Below are positions 5,212 through 6,233 of a stretch of 6,233 nucleotides of DNA, piece by piece; the stretch's first letter is position 1, and each line of letters opens with the position of its first letter. The stretch is from an uncultured Alphaproteobacteria bacterium (GTDB lineage: Bacteria; Pseudomonadota; Alphaproteobacteria; Puniceispirillales; Puniceispirillaceae): the NCBI GenBank assembly GCA_913064995.1, contig CAJYBL010000096.1, positions 1 to 6,233 of the forward strand, in the 5' to 3' direction. The notes below the pieces were generated by a model that searched no databases, was not told the DNA's origin, and worked only from the letters and a program-made list of their open reading frames with translations. The position numbers and the translations under genes were made by a program.

Positions 5212-6233
5212 ATTCGGCTGCTTTGGTTTGAGCAGATTGAATCGCCTGCCAAACCTTTTGCGGTGTTGCTGGCATTGTTATGTCTGTGACCCCAAGAGGC
5301 GACAAAGCATCAACGACAGCATTGATAACAGCTGGCGGCGATGCAATGGCTCCTGCTTCGCCACATCCTTTGACGCCAAGATCATTATGCGTGCAGGCGG
5401 TCACCAGATTTTCAACCTTCATACTTGGAAAATGATCCGCTCGCGGCATGCAATAATCCATATAGGAAGCTGATAATAATTGCCCATTATCATTGTAAGC
5501 TGCTTCTTCATATAATGCCTGGCCAACACCTTGGGCGATACCGCCATGAACTTGGCCTTCAACAACCATCGGGTTGATCAGATTTCCAAAATCATCACAA
5601 CAGACCCAATCGACTAATTCCACCACGCCAGTTGCCGGATCAATTTCCACCTCGGCAATATGCGTTCCTGATGGGTAGGTGAAATTTAGCGGGTCATAAA
5701 AAGATGTTTCTTCCAAACCTGGTTCTAGACGGTCATGTGGGAAATTATGCGGGACATAGGCAGATAGAGCAATCTCGCCAAATGACTTTTCTCGATCCGT
5801 GCCAGTAACGGTAAATTTACCGTCTTTGAACTCGATATCGGCATCAGCGGCTTCAAGCATATGCGCGGCGATGATCTTGCCCTTGGCTATCACCTTATCC
5901 AACGCCTTTGATATGGCTGTTCCGCCAACGGCAAGTGAACGTGAGCCATATGTGCCCATGCCAAAAGCTGTTCGGTCAGAATCGCCATGGACAATTTCGA
6001 CGGCCTCGATATCGACGCCAAGCTTGTCGCAAACAAGTTGCGCAAAGGTTGTGTCGTGGCCCTGACCATGGCTATGGGTGCCTGTCAGCACTGAAATGGT
6101 GCCGGTTGGATCCACGCGGACAACCGCGCTTTCATATAGGCCAACCCGGCCACCAAGCGCGCCAACTAAGGCAGATGGTGCAATGCCACAAGCCTCGATA
6201 TAGGTGCTCATGCCAATGCCGCGGCATTTCCCA
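5210..6233 (-). CDS. coxL: CoxL-like molybdenum cofactor-binding large subunit, 5' part cut by window edge
   Basis: The catalytic large subunit of a xanthine oxidase/CO dehydrogenase-family molybdenum hydroxylase. The 340 visible residues are the C-terminal part of a protein usually near 780-800. Numbering from the first complete codon (6232-6230), motifs are the molybdopterin-binding GTHSHGQGHDTTFAQLV at 51-67, YGSRSLAVGG at 95-104, VEGQVHGGIAQGVGQAL at 224-240, and GCGEAGAIASPPAVINAV at 289-306. Glu292 in the last motif is the family's catalytic base. The frame is open to the right edge: residues GKCRGIG precede the internal Met at 6211, matching the family sequence, so that Met is not the true start. 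The active-site loop that separates true CO dehydrogenase (AYRCSFR) from form II (AYRGAGR) lies outside the window. The L-then-M order is typical of form II operons, where the small iron-sulfur gene lies upstream. A non-CO substrate is therefore more likely. Confidence 0.94.
   Translation of the reverse strand, partial: GKCRGIGMSTYIEACGIAPSALVGALGGRVGLYESAVVRVDPTGTISVLTGTHSHGQGHDTTFAQLVCDKLGVDIEAVEIVHGDSDRTAFGMGTYGSRSLAVGGTAISKALDKVIAKGKIIAAHMLEAADADIEFKDGKFTVTGTDREKSFGEIALSAYVPHNFPHDRLEPGLEETSFYDPLNFTYPSGTHIAEVEIDPATGVVELVDWVCCDDFGNLINPMVVEGQVHGGIAQGVGQALYEEAAYNDNGQLLSASYMDYCMPRADHFPSMKVENLVTACTHNDLGVKGCGEAGAIASPPAVINAVVDALSPLGVTDITMPATPQKVWQAIQSAQTKAAE

Noticed and set aside
5199..5252. Upstream start for coxM, adding 18 residues
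   Set aside because: It lies inside the coxL coding end, and the AAGGAG site clearly serves ATG 5198.
6209..6211. ATG 6211 as the true start of the large subunit
   Set aside because: The frame stays open to the window edge and GKCRGIG before it matches the internal family sequence; residues 1-340 are only the C-terminal part.

Overview
The window looks like chromosomal DNA of a marine, heterotrophic, light-using proteobacterium, most likely an alphaproteobacterium. The proteorhodopsin, an aerobic CoxL/CoxM-type molybdenum hydroxylase, an acyl-CoA dehydrogenase and a moderate G+C content fit a SAR116/Puniceispirillum-like or Rhodobacterales-like surface-ocean lineage. That placement is inferred from gene content; there is no rRNA or other marker gene here.

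Layout, left to right. (1) 1-706, minus strand: a proteorhodopsin gene missing its 3' end, with a glutamine at the spectral tuning position (blue-absorbing type). The left edge cuts it five codons before the expected retinal-binding lysine. (2) 707-1057: a non-coding stretch with the proteorhodopsin leader, a candidate promoter and a cluster of AT-rich repeats. (3) 1058-1918, minus: a DUF1989 protein (the urea/guanidine carboxylase-associated family). (4) 1919-2231: a divergent control region with back-to-back candidate promoters and a repeated octamer. (5) 2232-2993, plus: a TauE/SafE-type membrane exporter. (6) 3007-4167, minus: an acyl-CoA dehydrogenase convergent with the exporter, with only 13 bases between them. 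(7) 4168-4403: a control region with a perfect 14-bp palindrome over the acyl-CoA dehydrogenase promoter and a bidirectional hairpin terminator. (8) 4404-5198 and 5210 to the right edge, minus: CoxM-like FAD subunit and the C-terminal part of a CoxL-like molybdenum subunit, tightly coupled in one operon whose 5' end is outside the window.

The genes form several separate transcription units, not one pathway. The CoxL-CoxM pair is a clear operon that ends at the hairpin terminator. Its L-then-M order is that of form II (aldehyde/xanthine-oxidase-like) enzymes rather than form I CO dehydrogenase (M-S-L), so a CO-oxidising role should not be assumed. The DUF1989 gene and the exporter share a divergent promoter region and may be co-regulated. 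Proteorhodopsin appears to be expressed alone from its own leader.

I see no mobile element, CRISPR array, tRNA or rRNA, and no convincing new multi-gene system. The points most worth checking are the blue-tuned proteorhodopsin, the acyl-CoA dehydrogenase lacking the usual C-terminal catalytic glutamate, and the palindromic and repeated candidate operators.
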